A stretch of 64,000 nt of DNA, from contig NZ_VNWN01000004.1 in the NCBI RefSeq assembly GCF_012720115.1, forward strand, positions 496,001 through 560,000. The letters are read 5' to 3'. The notes beneath the pieces are model-generated. The model had not been told where the DNA came from. It made no database searches and saw only the letters and a program-made list of their open reading frames with translations. Positions 33,452 to 42,305 of this stretch are shown here, piece by piece (the stretch's first letter is position 1; the number at the start of each line of letters is the position of its first letter). Origin of the DNA: Sneathiella chinensis (GTDB taxonomy: Bacteria > Pseudomonadota > Alphaproteobacteria > Sneathiellales > Sneathiellaceae). A program made the position numbers and the translations under genes.

Positions 33452-34525
33452 ATGTCTCATAACAGTTTCGGCCATATGTTCCGGGTCACAACCTGGGGGG
33501 AAAGTCACGGTCCTGCCCTTGGCTGTGTTATTGACGGGGCGCCGTCCCTGATCGAGATCACGGAGCCGGAAATCCAGCATTGGCTGGACCGCCGAAAGCC
33601 GGGGCAAAACCGCTTCACCACCCAGCGGCGGGAGCCGGATACCGTCAAGATCCTGTCTGGCGTGTTCGAGGGGAAAACCACCGGGACGCCGATCAGCCTG
33701 ATGATTGAGAATGTGGATCAGCGGTCCAAGGATTACGGGGACATCAAGTCCAAGTTCCGTCCGGGCCATGCGGATTTCACCTATCAGACAAAATACGGCA
33801 TTCGCGATTACCGCGGCGGCGGTCGGTCCAGTGCCCGCGAGACAGCGGCCCGTGTGGCCGCCGGTGCCATCGCCCGCAAGGTTCTGGGGGACGGGGTGCA
33901 GATCAAGGGATACCTGACCCAGATCGGTGACCGGAAAATTGATCGCAGCCGTTTTGATGAAGCCGAGATCGACAAGAACGCCTTCTGGTGCCCCGACCCG
34001 GTTATGGCCGCGGAATGGAGTGAATATCTGGATGGTATTCGTCTTGGCGGGTCTTCGGTTGGTGCGGTGATCGAGGTCGTTGCCTCTGGTGTGCCGGCCG
34101 GACTTGGTGCCCCGATCTATGGCAAGCTGGATTCCGATCTGGCCGGTGCCATGATGACCATCAATGCCGTAAAGGGTGTTGAAATTGGCGAGGGCTTTTC
34201 TGCGGCGGCGCTGACCGGTGAGGAAAATGCCGATGAAATGCGGAAGGGCAACGAAACCTCTCCCCGTTTTCTCAGCAATCACGCGGGCGGCATTCTGGGT
34301 GGTATCTCAACCGGGCAGGATGTTGTTGTCCGCTTTGCCGTGAAACCGACCTCGTCCATCTTGCAACCCCGACAGACAGTTGATCTTGAAGGGGCCGAGA
34401 CCGATATCATTACCAAGGGTCGCCACGATCCTTGTGTGGGAATCCGGGCTGTGCCGGTTGGCGAGGCCATGATGGCCTGCGTACTGGCGGATCATTTGTT
34501 GCGCCACCGTGGCCAGAACGGATAA
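33452..34525 (+). CDS. aroC: Chorismate synthase
   Basis: Last enzyme of the shikimate pathway, converting EPSP to chorismate with reduced FMN as required cofactor. The 357-residue protein has [15 protein letters not shown], the conserved [10 protein letters not shown], the [14 protein letters not shown] segment with its active-site His, [16 protein letters not shown] and [15 protein letters not shown], all family signatures. Length and start are normal. It follows fabI closely in one transcription unit. Confidence 0.98.
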   Translation: MSHNSFGHMFRVTTWGESHGPALGCVIDGAPSLIEITEPEIQHWLDRRKPGQNRFTTQRREPDTVKILSGVFEGKTTGTPISLMIENVDQRSKDYGDIKSKFRPGHADFTYQTKYGIRDYRGGGRSSARETAARVAAGAIARKVLGDGVQIKGYLTQIGDRKIDRSRFDEAEIDKNAFWCPDPVMAAEWSEYLDGIRLGGSSVGAVIEVVASGVPAGLGAPIYGKLDSDLAGAMMTINAVKGVEIGEGFSAAALTGEENADEMRKGNETSPRFLSNHAGGILGGISTGQDVVVRFAVKPTSSILQPRQTVDLEGAETDIITKGRHDPCVGIRAVPVGEAMMACVLADHLLRHRGQNG

Positions 34526-34606
34526 ATGCCCAGAAATCAGTACCAAGTAAAACCAAAAAAGGGTTGAGAACTGACCCGAATAATCAAAAAAAACCAGGAG
34601 GAAGTT

Positions 34607-35185
34607 ATGTCCCAGCCAGATTATATCCACGCCCTTGATGTTCCGGTGCCGTCTCGTGACGAACTGGATGAGGGAACGCGGAAATATTTCGAGCTTTGCG
34701 ACGAAAAGCTGGGGATGGTCCCGAATGTTCTGGCGTCCTACAGCTTTGATGCCACCAAACTGCGCGCCTTCTCTGACATGTATAACGACCTGATGTTCAG
34801 TGAGTCCGGCCTGAGCAAGCTGGAACGCGAAATGATTGCGGTCGTCGTTTCTTCCGTCAACAGCTGCTACTACTGCCTGACAGCACATGGTGCGGCCGTA
34901 CGCGAACTGTCCGGTGATCCGATCCTTGGCGAACTGATGGTCATGAACTATCGCGCTGCGAAACTTGAGCCGAAGCAGAAAGCCGTTCTGGACTTTGCCT
35001 ACAAGCTGACAAAGACCCCGAACGAGATCGAGGAAGCGGACCGTCAGGCCCTGCGCGATGCCGGTTGGACTGACCGCGATATCTGGGACATCGGTGCGAC
35101 CGTCGGTTTCTACAACATGAGCAACCGCATGGCTGCCACCATCGACATGATGCCGAACAAGGAATATCACTCCCAAAATCGTTAA
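34607..35185 (+). CDS. AhpD-like peroxidase-related protein
   Basis: A 192-residue all-helical protein of the carboxymuconolactone decarboxylase/AhpD superfamily, peroxidase-related subgroup. The redox site is in NSCYYCLTAHGAAV, with the CxxC and following His of AhpD-type alkylhydroperoxidases. Surrounding family features are KLGMVPNVLASYSFDATKLRAF and LSKLEREMIAVVVSSVNSC. Translation starts at ATG 34607 after a strong AGGAGGAA. It may reduce a lipoyl- or thiol-linked peroxide system; no AhpC is nearby. The stop codon is followed at once by the perfect 16-base palindrome at 35186-35201. Confidence 0.93.
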   Translation: MSQPDYIHALDVPVPSRDELDEGTRKYFELCDEKLGMVPNVLASYSFDATKLRAFSDMYNDLMFSESGLSKLEREMIAVVVSSVNSCYYCLTAHGAAVRELSGDPILGELMVMNYRAAKLEPKQKAVLDFAYKLTKTPNEIEEADRQALRDAGWTDRDIWDIGATVGFYNMSNRMAATIDMMPNKEYHSQNR

Positions 35186-35201
35186 ATTCGATTAATCGAA
35201 T
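35186..35201. repeat. Perfect 16-base palindrome after the AhpD-like gene
   Basis: ATTCGATTAATCGAAT reads identically on both strands and begins at the base after the AhpD-like gene's stop codon, 92 bases before the next gene. It could be an operator for the unknown gene downstream. It lacks the GC content of a terminator. Confidence 0.4.
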
Positions 35202-35292
35202 ATTAATGTGATCCTGCTAGGGTCAGTCTTGGTTCTTGCCGTTCAGGCTTCAGAAGGAAGCCGGAAACTCTTGAAAAGAGAAAGGTAAAACG

Positions 35293-36057
35293 ATGACTGA
35301 CCTGATTGCGGGCTTTACGGCCTCACGTTCCTATCGTTCTTTTGCCGAGGCCTCTCTCCTGACCCGCCCCGATACGGGGTTGCGGTCTTTCTCCCTGCAA
35401 CGGGTGCAGGAAGCCTCCTTCAGCTTTGATGCCCTACTTTTGGATGATCACAGCGCCCCGCTTGTCTCCCTGCCATTTGGCGAGGGTGACAAGTCAGCCG
35501 ATGATATTCTGGCGGCCTTATCCGAAAAACTTGAAGGTTTTTTGCAGCCCTTCGGAAAGGCCGGGGGGGACCTTGTCGCTCTTCAGGCCAAGGCGCTTCA
35601 TTCCCTGTCCGATTTGATTGAGGGCACTGCTGCGGATGCGGCGGCCTTGTCCATTGATATCCGTTTCGCCCGGACCGAGCAGACCTATGGGGTCAGTGGG
35701 TCCGGCCAGACGGGAATTTTCAGTGGTTTCGCGCTGGAAATCAGTGTGTCGACGGCACTGGTGGATTTCGATCCGGGCCGTTCAATGGTGATCAGCATGG
35801 CCGGGGAGCGGGTTGAGTTTTCCAGCCTTCAGATGATCGAGGGGCACCGCCTGGGGGTGTTCCGCCGTCCGGCCCCCGGACTTGGGGTCATGCCCGAATG
35901 CGCCTCGGAACAGGCGGAGGAAGCCCGGAAAATTATTGCCTTTCTGAAAGAGACGCGCAGGCAGATCAAGGCCTTTCAGGAACCGGAAGAGCGGGCCTAT
36001 CGCGGGGTTCTCTATCAGGCTGTACAGAGCTTTTCCGGGGTCAGCGTCAGGGTGTGA
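35293..36057 (+). CDS. Unrecognised 254-residue protein
   Basis: I do not recognise a family. The product is acidic, cytosolic by appearance (no signal peptide or membrane segment) and mixed alpha/beta. Segments that might be conserved are RPDTGLRSFSLQRVQEASFS near the N-terminus, a predicted helix KSADDILAALSEKLEGFL, a beta-rich middle (GIFSGFALEISVSTALVDF) and a charged C-terminal helix with RKIIAFLKETRRQIKAF. Codon usage is like that of its neighbours and AAAGG precedes the ATG, so it is a real gene. It ends inside the convergent LysR gene (11-base overlap). A perfect palindrome lies upstream. Confidence 0.75.
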   Translation: MTDLIAGFTASRSYRSFAEASLLTRPDTGLRSFSLQRVQEASFSFDALLLDDHSAPLVSLPFGEGDKSADDILAALSEKLEGFLQPFGKAGGDLVALQAKALHSLSDLIEGTAADAAALSIDIRFARTEQTYGVSGSGQTGIFSGFALEISVSTALVDFDPGRSMVISMAGERVEFSSLQMIEGHRLGVFRRPAPGLGVMPECASEQAEEARKIIAFLKETRRQIKAFQEPEERAYRGVLYQAVQSFSGVSVRV

Positions 36058-36979
36058 TACGGCTGCCTTCCGGTAGCGGGGGAAGGGCCTTGCGGGCTTC
36101 CGCCCGGATCAGGTCGGCCATCAGGTTGGTCCCCGGTCCCGCCTGATCCGCCTTGGGAACCACAAGGCACAGGGTGACCGAGCGATGCAGTTCGTGCCGG
36201 GTCTCGATAATTTTTAAATCGCCCCGCTCGATGGCATCCGCAAAGACATGCTTCGGGGCCCAGCAGAACCCCGTGCCGGACAGCAGGATTTCCCGGGCAT
36301 GTTCAAAACTGCTGACCGTCCAGCGTTGCTCTGATTTCAGCCATCCCATATCTTTCCGGCGGGGCGAGGTGGTCTTGTCGCTGATCACCAGTTGCAGGGA
36401 ACCTGCCAGTTCTTTCTGTGTGGCCGGGCGCCCGGCCTTGATCAGGGGGTGGTCCTTGTGGGCGTAGGGATACAGAACCATATGGGTCAGCGGTGTCCCG
36501 AGATAACCAGACGGCACATAGGGGGCGATGACAATATCCGCTTTCCCTTCCTCAATGGCTTCGATGGCACTGTTCAGGACCACTTCATCAATGCGCAGGC
36601 GGGTTGACTGGTTGCGTTCCCGAAAGGCATGCAGGGCCGGGGTCAGGGCGTGTTTTGGAAAGATATTTTCAACGGCGATGGTGATTTCCGGCTCCCAGCG
36701 TTCCTTGGCAAGGCGGGCGAAGGTTTCCAGTTCGTCCGCGTCTTTCAGAAGTTGTTGCGACCGGCGGCGCAGGACCGTCCCAATGGGCGTCAGTTTCAGC
36801 TTCTTCCCCTCCACCGTTATCAGGGTCAGGCCCAACTGGTCCTGCAACTTGGCAATGGCGTGATGCAGGGATGAATGGCTGCGGTTCAGATGCTCTGCTG
36901 CTTTCAGGTATCCGTCATGATCAATCACGGCATTGAACAGAGCCCATTGTTGCAGGGTGATGGTGGGAAAGCGGCTCAT
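36047..36979 (-). CDS. LysR family transcriptional regulator
   Basis: A 310-residue LysR-type regulator. The N-terminal helix-turn-helix (about 8-68) contains QQWALFNAVIDHDGYLKAAEHLNRSHSSLHHAIAKLQ and LGLTLI, and the C-terminal effector-binding domain (about 90-300) follows the usual periplasmic-binding-protein fold. It is divergent from the DoxX gene with a long perfect dyad between them at 37001-37027. Thus it probably controls doxX and itself; the effector is unknown. Confidence 0.92.
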   Translation of the reverse strand: MSRFPTITLQQWALFNAVIDHDGYLKAAEHLNRSHSSLHHAIAKLQDQLGLTLITVEGKKLKLTPIGTVLRRRSQQLLKDADELETFARLAKERWEPEITIAVENIFPKHALTPALHAFRERNQSTRLRIDEVVLNSAIEAIEEGKADIVIAPYVPSGYLGTPLTHMVLYPYAHKDHPLIKAGRPATQKELAGSLQLVISDKTTSPRRKDMGWLKSEQRWTVSSFEHAREILLSGTGFCWAPKHVFADAIERGDLKIIETRHELHRSVTLCLVVPKADQAGPGTNLMADLIRAEARKALPPLPEGSRITP

Positions 36980-37000
36980 TCGGGGCCTCGTCTGGAAAGT

Positions 37001-37027
37001 ATAATTGTCTTTAAAATAGACAATTAT
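37001..37027. promoter_or_regulatory. LysR-type operator between lysR and doxX genes
   Basis: ATAATTGTC (37001-37009) and GACAATTAT (37019-37027) form a perfect 9-bp inverted repeat around nine AT-rich bases; the pair contains the T-N11-A pattern of LysR sites. It lies 22 bases before the LysR start and 80 before doxX. Confidence 0.6.
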
Positions 37028-37106
37028 TGGTGAAAAATATCAATTTCTTTTCTTTTCGTAGACTATATTTTTCTGGTGAGAGTTATTCCGGTTTGGAGAT
37101 AAGTAA

Positions 37107-37502
37107 ATGGAAAAATTGAACCCGTTTGTCAGCCTGGTCGCCCGCATTTTGCTGTCCATCATGTTTGTCATGGCCGGGTACGGAAAAATTGGCGGTTATG
37201 AAGGCACGCAGGGCTATATGGAGGCCATGGGGGTTCCGGGCAGCCTGCTGCCGTTGGTGATCCTGCTTGAACTGGGCGGGGGTATCGCCCTGATCGTCGG
37301 GTTCCAGACCCGCATTGTTGCGTTTCTGCTGGCCGGCTTTACGTTTCTGGCAGCCCTGCTGTTCCACCTTCAGCCTGACGACCAGATGCAAATGATCATG
37401 TTCATGAAGAATGTGGCTGTGACAGGCGGCTTGCTGCTGCTGGTGGCGCATGGTGCCGGTGCGCTCAGCATTGATGGCAAGCTGAAAGCCTCAAGAAGCT
37501 AA
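37107..37502 (+). CDS. DoxX family membrane protein
   Basis: A 131-residue inner-membrane protein with four predicted membrane segments. LSIMFVMAGYGKIGGYEGTQGYMEAMGVPG and the following LLPLVILLELGGGIALIVGFQTR are the DoxX family core. Family members are linked to oxidative or thiol stress in some bacteria, but function is mostly unknown. It is divergent from a LysR regulator that likely controls it, and is followed by a strong bidirectional terminator. Confidence 0.92.
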   Translation: MEKLNPFVSLVARILLSIMFVMAGYGKIGGYEGTQGYMEAMGVPGSLLPLVILLELGGGIALIVGFQTRIVAFLLAGFTFLAALLFHLQPDDQMQMIMFMKNVAVTGGLLLLVAHGAGALSIDGKLKASRS

Positions 37503-37524
37503 GGTCTTATCAAGGTCTCGCATG

Positions 37525-37553
37525 AAAAACCCCGCTGTATGGCGGGGTTTTTT
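37525..37553. terminator. Bidirectional terminator between doxX and dusA
   Basis: AAAAACCCCGC (37525-37535) pairs with GCGGGGTTTTT (37542-37552) around a six-base loop, with T-runs available on both strands. Confidence 0.9.
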
Positions 37554-37554
37554 G

Positions 37555-38520
37555 TTATCGGACCTTGGATGCGGCCTCTTGCAGCAGGGACGGTTCCGCA
37601 CCCTCCAGATGGGCGTTTTCTGAAATATGCCGCCGCCAGGCCTTGGCGCCGGGGCGTCCCTGAAACAGGCCCAGCATATGCCGGGTGATGGATTTGAGGG
37701 GGACGCCTTTCTTCATTTCCCGCTCAATATAGGGAATGATTTCGGTGACCACCTGATGGCGCTCCGGGGCATCGTCGCTGACGCCGTAATAGCGGGCATC
37801 GATGGCGGCCAGAAAATAGGGGTTCTGATAGGCTTCCCGTCCGATCATCACGCCATCCACATGTTGTAGATGCTCGTCAATCTCTTCCAGCGTCTGGATG
37901 CCGCCATTGATGATGATCTCCAGATCGGGGAAATCCTGTTTCAGCCGATAGACACGGGGGTAATCCAGCGGCGGAACGGTTCGGTTCTCTTTCGGGCTGA
38001 GGCCGGTCAGCCAGGCCTTGCGGGCATGAATGATAAAGGTCTCGCAGCCCGCGCCCCGAATAATGTCCGTAAACCGGCTCAGATGTTCATAGCTGTCCAG
38101 ATCATCAATACCGATGCGGTTCTTGACGGTGACGGGAAGGGCTGTGCTGTCCTTCATGGCGCGGACGCAGTCGGCAACCAGTTCCGGCTCTGCCATCAGG
38201 CAGGCGCCAAACCGCCCGTTCTGGACCCGATCGGACGGACAGCCCACATTGAGGTTAATCTCCTGATAGCCATACCCTTCGGCAATCCGGGCGCATTTCG
38301 CCAGATCGTCCGGGTTGCTGCCCCCCAGTTGCAGGGCCAGCGGTTGCTCCGCCGGATCAAACGCCAGATGCCGCGCCTCATCCCCAAACAGGATGGCCCC
38401 GGTGGTCACCATTTCCGTATAGAGCAACGCCCGCGACGTGATCAGCCGCAGGAAATACCGGTCATGACGATCCGTCCAGTCCATCATGGGCGCAACGGAT
38501 ACGGTTCTGTCGATCTGCAT
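37555..38520 (-). CDS. dusA: tRNA-dihydrouridine(20/20a) synthase
   Basis: FMN enzyme that reduces U20/U20a of tRNA to dihydrouridine. The 321-residue protein has VSVAPMMDWTDRHDRYFLRL, the catalytic-loop cysteine in NGRFGACLM, EINLNVGCPSDRVQ, the KNRIGIDD segment, FIIHARKAWLTGLSPKENR and the INGGIQTLEEI strand, all DusA-type. I start it at ATG 38520; the frame also opens with a TTG at 38529, which sits too close to the GAGG ribosome-binding site. It stands between doxX and the antiporter gene and ends one base after the shared terminator. Confidence 0.95.
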   Translation of the reverse strand: MQIDRTVSVAPMMDWTDRHDRYFLRLITSRALLYTEMVTTGAILFGDEARHLAFDPAEQPLALQLGGSNPDDLAKCARIAEGYGYQEINLNVGCPSDRVQNGRFGACLMAEPELVADCVRAMKDSTALPVTVKNRIGIDDLDSYEHLSRFTDIIRGAGCETFIIHARKAWLTGLSPKENRTVPPLDYPRVYRLKQDFPDLEIIINGGIQTLEEIDEHLQHVDGVMIGREAYQNPYFLAAIDARYYGVSDDAPERHQVVTEIIPYIEREMKKGVPLKSITRHMLGLFQGRPGAKAWRRHISENAHLEGAEPSLLQEAASKVR

Positions 38521-38605
38521 GGAGTCCAAACCTCTACGATATAAACTGCCCCTGATATATGAAAAGCGGGGCCGATAGGGAAGGGAAAACCGGTTTTATT
38601 GCGGA

Positions 38606-40438
38606 TCAGGCGTCGGTTTTGTCCCTTTTGCCGGGCAGCGGGTGCCACAGGCGGGCGCGGGCGATGATCAGGAATTCCTGTGCGCGCTGCACTGCCGGTG
38701 ACTTGGCGGCCGCAGGCACGGACGGTTCAAGGGCGAGGCCGATGGACAACTCGCCGGTTTCCGGGTCCATATCGCGAATGATCAGTTCCACATCTCCCAG
38801 CAGCATGCGATCCCCCCGCCCCAAGGGCTTGGTCAGGTGCTTCTTGAGGAAGTCACCGGTGGAAATGCCGGCCTCTTCTTCGGGAACAGGAAAGCCGTAC
38901 AGGGCGGAAATGCTGCCGATCGGGGTATCCGGCACAATGGAAAATTCGCCGAAATAGTCCAGATCCTCGTCCGACAGCACCAGTTCGCTGGCGAACAGGC
39001 GGTCCAGCAGGGGGATCAGGCGGGGCGGCACGAAGATATAGACATAGTCGCCGGGTTGCGGTCGTCCGGCTTCGTGCATCTGCATGGAGCGGTCATTGCG
39101 GACCACAAGGGATGGCCGGGCCCAGCGGGGAATGCGCTCCCCCTTCGAGACGGGGCAGTCTTCGGCAATCCGGTAGGAAACCAGTTCATGATTGGCGTTG
39201 CCGGGTAGCTCCAGTTCGATTTTCTCGACCGCGCCGGTATCGGGAGGGATGATCAGCCCCAGCCATTTGGCGAGCGGGCGCACGGTCCAGCCCTGCAGGA
39301 GGAGGGAGGTCAGCACAATGATAAAGGCGGCGTTGAACAGGGTCTGCCCGCTTTCCAGCCCACCAACAATGGGCAGAATGCCCATCAGCACCGATACTGC
39401 CCCGCGCAGACCGACCCAGGCGATAAAGGTTGTCTCGTTACTTTTGAAGCCAAACGGCATCAGGCACAGCCAGATGGCCACGGGGCGGGCCACCAGCATC
39501 AGCAGCAGGCCGATCACCACCGCCTGCCACGCGATGGCGGGAAAGGCGGACGGTGTGGCCAGAAGACCCAGCATGAGGAACATGGTGATCTGGGCAATCC
39601 AGGTCAGGCCTTCCTGAAAGCGGCGAAGCGTCAGACTGCCGGTCAATTCCATGTTGCCCATGACCAACCCGGAAATATAGACGGCAAGAAAGCCGCTGCC
39701 ACCCAGCAGGCTGGTGGCGCCGAAAATGCTGAGGGCAAAGCCAAGAATGATGATCGGGTAGAGGGACGGTTCCAGACGGATGCGGTTGATGGCATGCACC
39801 GCCAGAAACGAAAAGCCGAGCCCGCAGGCAATGCCAAGCCCCATCTGGGTCACGAAGGCATTCAGGAAATCCCATGAAAGGACCTGCTGGCCCTCGCCGC
39901 CAGCCATGGCCATTTCCACCAATGTCACGGTCAGGAAGATGGCCATCGGGTCGTTGGAGCCGGATTCCACTTCCAGAACCGAACGGATACGGTCCCGGAT
40001 ATGAATGCCACCAACCCGCAGCAGGAAAAACACGGCCGCCGCATCGGTGGAGCCGACAATAGCCCCAAGAAGCAACGCTTCCAGCCAGCTCAGGTCGAGA
40101 AGGTAGCGGGTGGGGATGGCAATCAGCAGGGCGGTCAGAACAACCCCGATGGTCGCCAGCAATATGGCCGGGGCCGCCGCCACCCGAAAGGTCTTGAGGC
40201 GGGTGCCAAAGCCACTGTCAAACAGGATGACGGCAAGGGAGATACTGCCGACAAAATAGGCGACAGGGGCATTTTCAAACGCGATACCGCCAATGCCGTC
40301 CTCGCCGGCGATCAGGCCAATACACAGAAAAACCAGAAGAAGAGGGGCGCCCACCCGAAAGGAAATCAGGCTGGTGAAAACCGAAATGACCACAAGCCCC
40401 GCACAGATCAGGGTGGCAAGTGCAATTGTTTCGGTCAT
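38606..40438 (-). CDS. K+/H+ antiporter, NhaP2 (CvrA)-like
   Basis: A 610-residue CPA1-type cation/proton antiporter. About twelve membrane segments (1-385) include LLVFLCIGLIAGEDGIGGI, the family GSTDAAAVFFLLR (cation-site region) and LEVESGSNDPMAIFLT, with the conserved SNDP. A cytosolic part follows: an RCK_C/TrkA-C domain (about 405-490) and a further CorC/HlyC-type domain (about 500-585). This three-part layout is that of E. coli NhaP2, which exchanges K+ for H+ and is regulated by its cytosolic domains. AAGGAGAG precedes the ATG. Cell role is likely potassium and pH homeostasis. Confidence 0.93.
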   Translation of the reverse strand: MTETIALATLICAGLVVISVFTSLISFRVGAPLLLVFLCIGLIAGEDGIGGIAFENAPVAYFVGSISLAVILFDSGFGTRLKTFRVAAAPAILLATIGVVLTALLIAIPTRYLLDLSWLEALLLGAIVGSTDAAAVFFLLRVGGIHIRDRIRSVLEVESGSNDPMAIFLTVTLVEMAMAGGEGQQVLSWDFLNAFVTQMGLGIACGLGFSFLAVHAINRIRLEPSLYPIIILGFALSIFGATSLLGGSGFLAVYISGLVMGNMELTGSLTLRRFQEGLTWIAQITMFLMLGLLATPSAFPAIAWQAVVIGLLLMLVARPVAIWLCLMPFGFKSNETTFIAWVGLRGAVSVLMGILPIVGGLESGQTLFNAAFIIVLTSLLLQGWTVRPLAKWLGLIIPPDTGAVEKIELELPGNANHELVSYRIAEDCPVSKGERIPRWARPSLVVRNDRSMQMHEAGRPQPGDYVYIFVPPRLIPLLDRLFASELVLSDEDLDYFGEFSIVPDTPIGSISALYGFPVPEEEAGISTGDFLKKHLTKPLGRGDRMLLGDVELIIRDMDPETGELSIGLALEPSVPAAAKSPAVQRAQEFLIIARARLWHPLPGKRDKTDA

Positions 40439-40820
40439 TCAGGGTCTCTCCTTGTCAGGTAAGTGTCGGCTCGTTTTCCCCGCCGCATCAGGCCGGTTAT
40501 GGTGCTGTGTAATCGTGGCGTTTCCGTGGCCTTCGCCCGTTGCGAAGACAGCGGGCCGGTCTCCAAAAGAGCACCAGAGGCATATGGGCGCCGGACTGGA
40601 AGTCGGGTTGGGTTTGGTTGCAGGAATATAACAGGGGCAGTGTATCCGTTTCGCGCCGTTTTTTCCAGTCGAAGACGGGCGGAGGTGTTGTTTTTCTTGT
40701 CAAAAGTCCGCGTCCGGCGTCGATGCCACGGAAGTGGGGCAAGGGCGGTTTGGGGTGGATTGACCGGGGGATTGATGTTTATGCTGGCCACCATGAATTT
40801 CCGGTCCGGTTAGGGGAAAG
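40439..40820. other. Gene-free spacer before the CMAH-like gene
   Basis: These 382 bases lie between the starts of two divergent genes. Open frames on both strands (116 and 119 codons) are Arg- and Pro-rich with no ribosome-binding site or family resemblance, so I reject them. No clear promoter, terminator or RNA gene is visible. Confidence 0.5.
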
Positions 40821-42197
40821 GTGGTCAGGGATATGGCAGCCCGCATTGAGTTTGTTAATCATTCATCGGTTCTTGTGTCCAGTGACACGGTCGCGGTGTT
40901 GAGTGACCCCTGGTATTTCGGATCGGTGTTCCACAAGGGGTGGAGCCTTCTGGTGGAAAATGACGATGCCTATATTCGGCAGCTTCTGGAGCGGACCACC
41001 CATATCTGGATCAGCCACGAACATCCCGATCATTTTTCGCCGCCTTTCTTCATGAAATACCGGGATATCCTGCAGCAGCGGAACATCCCGATCCTGTTCC
41101 AGAAGACGCGGGATGGCCGGGTCACTGACTTTCTGGAGGGCAAGGGGTTTCAGGTAATCGAAATCCCGGAGGGGGAGCGTTATTCCCTGTCCGAGGATTT
41201 CACTGTCCGAATTGCGAAAAGCGATCTTTATGATTCCGCCCTGCTGATGGAGGTGGAGGGGCAGACGGTGTTCAACCTGAATGACTGTCCGCTGCATGAA
41301 GACAGGACCTTGCAGGCCTTTCAGGACCGATATGGCACCTGCGATGTGCTGTTGACGCAATTCAGCTACGCGGCGTGGAAAGGCGGGCGGGATAATGCAG
41401 CATGGCGGCGGCGGGCGGTTCGCTCCAAGCTGAACGCCATGCGAAAGCAGTTCCGCTATCTGTCCCCCAAGAAGTGTATTCCGTTCGCGAGTTTTGTTTA
41501 TTTCTCAAACGACCTGAACCGCTACATGAATGACGAGGTGAACACCCCGGACAAGGTGCTTGCGGCCCTGAAGGATGAAACGCCCGAGATTGTGTTCATG
41601 CAACCGGGCGAGGTTCAGCCGCTTGAAACGCTGGCCGCCCGGCCGGAGAGTGCCCGCTGGTGGCAGGAGGCTTTTATCCGGGCATCGGACCTGCCGGGTC
41701 TTCGGTATGAGGAGAGTTTCAGGCCTGAGGAACTGGCGGCGGGTTTTAAGGAATACCAGAAACGGATATTCCGGAAAAATTCCCGGACCATCATGGGGCT
41801 GGCGGCCCGATTGCTGCCCCTGAAGCCTTTCGGAAAAACCCGCATCCGCCTTGCGGAGAGCGGGCAGGTGGTCGAGATCGACATGATGAAGGACTTGCGG
41901 GTTGCGGCAGGGGAGGCCGATGTGGAGATGCATTCCGCATCGCTCGACTTCATGTTTCGGAACGAGTTCGGCTTTGACACCCTGTTTGTGAACGGCTGCT
42001 TTGAGGAAAGCGCGCCGGACGGGTTTTCCCGGTTTGCCAAATGTTTTGCCATTGGCAACCTGAACGCCATGGGGCTACATATCGGGCTGTCCCTGCTGGG
42101 GCGTCTGGATGTGATTTTCCTGCTGATCCGCAAAATGAACTCGGTTCGAAACAATGTCTCGAATGGCGGTGCGGCGAAGGAAGCCACCAGGGGATAG
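40821..42197 (+). CDS. CMP-Neu5Ac hydroxylase-like MBL protein lacking Rieske domain
   Basis: A 458-residue metallo-beta-lactamase-fold protein. The metal motif is ISHEHPDHFSPPFF, and segments along the protein match my memory of the MBL part of animal CMP-N-acetylneuraminate hydroxylase: DPWYFGSVFHKGWSLL, VFNLNDC, LTQFSYAAW and CIPFASFVYFSN. The N-terminal Rieske iron-sulfur domain of that enzyme is absent: the protein starts directly with ARIEFVNHSSVLVSS. A C-terminal region (about 350-440) contains FMFRNEFGFDTLFVNGCFEE. Start is GTG 40821 or ATG 40833. It stands alone next to metG, not in a polysaccharide locus. Function is unknown. Confidence 0.75.
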   Translation: MVRDMAARIEFVNHSSVLVSSDTVAVLSDPWYFGSVFHKGWSLLVENDDAYIRQLLERTTHIWISHEHPDHFSPPFFMKYRDILQQRNIPILFQKTRDGRVTDFLEGKGFQVIEIPEGERYSLSEDFTVRIAKSDLYDSALLMEVEGQTVFNLNDCPLHEDRTLQAFQDRYGTCDVLLTQFSYAAWKGGRDNAAWRRRAVRSKLNAMRKQFRYLSPKKCIPFASFVYFSNDLNRYMNDEVNTPDKVLAALKDETPEIVFMQPGEVQPLETLAARPESARWWQEAFIRASDLPGLRYEESFRPEELAAGFKEYQKRIFRKNSRTIMGLAARLLPLKPFGKTRIRLAESGQVVEIDMMKDLRVAAGEADVEMHSASLDFMFRNEFGFDTLFVNGCFEESAPDGFSRFAKCFAIGNLNAMGLHIGLSLLGRLDVIFLLIRKMNSVRNNVSNGGAAKEATRG

Positions 42198-42305
42198 GGG
42201 CGGGAAACCGGGCCGTTTGTAAAAGGTCTTTGATCCGGCAGGCCTGTTCCTGTAAAAGAAGGCGCAGTTAAACCCGCATTTACGTACAGCATCAGGATTG
42301 CTTTC

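Noticed and set aside
40501-40576. A tRNA-like span starting GGTGCT and ending AGCACCA
   Set aside because: The ends pair and finish in CCA, but there is no T-loop (GTTCRA), no D-loop GG and no anticodon stem in the right place.
40435-40813. Two overlapping open frames on opposite strands of about 116-119 codons
   Set aside because: Arg/Pro-rich composition, no ribosome-binding site, no family resemblance, and they span a divergent promoter region.
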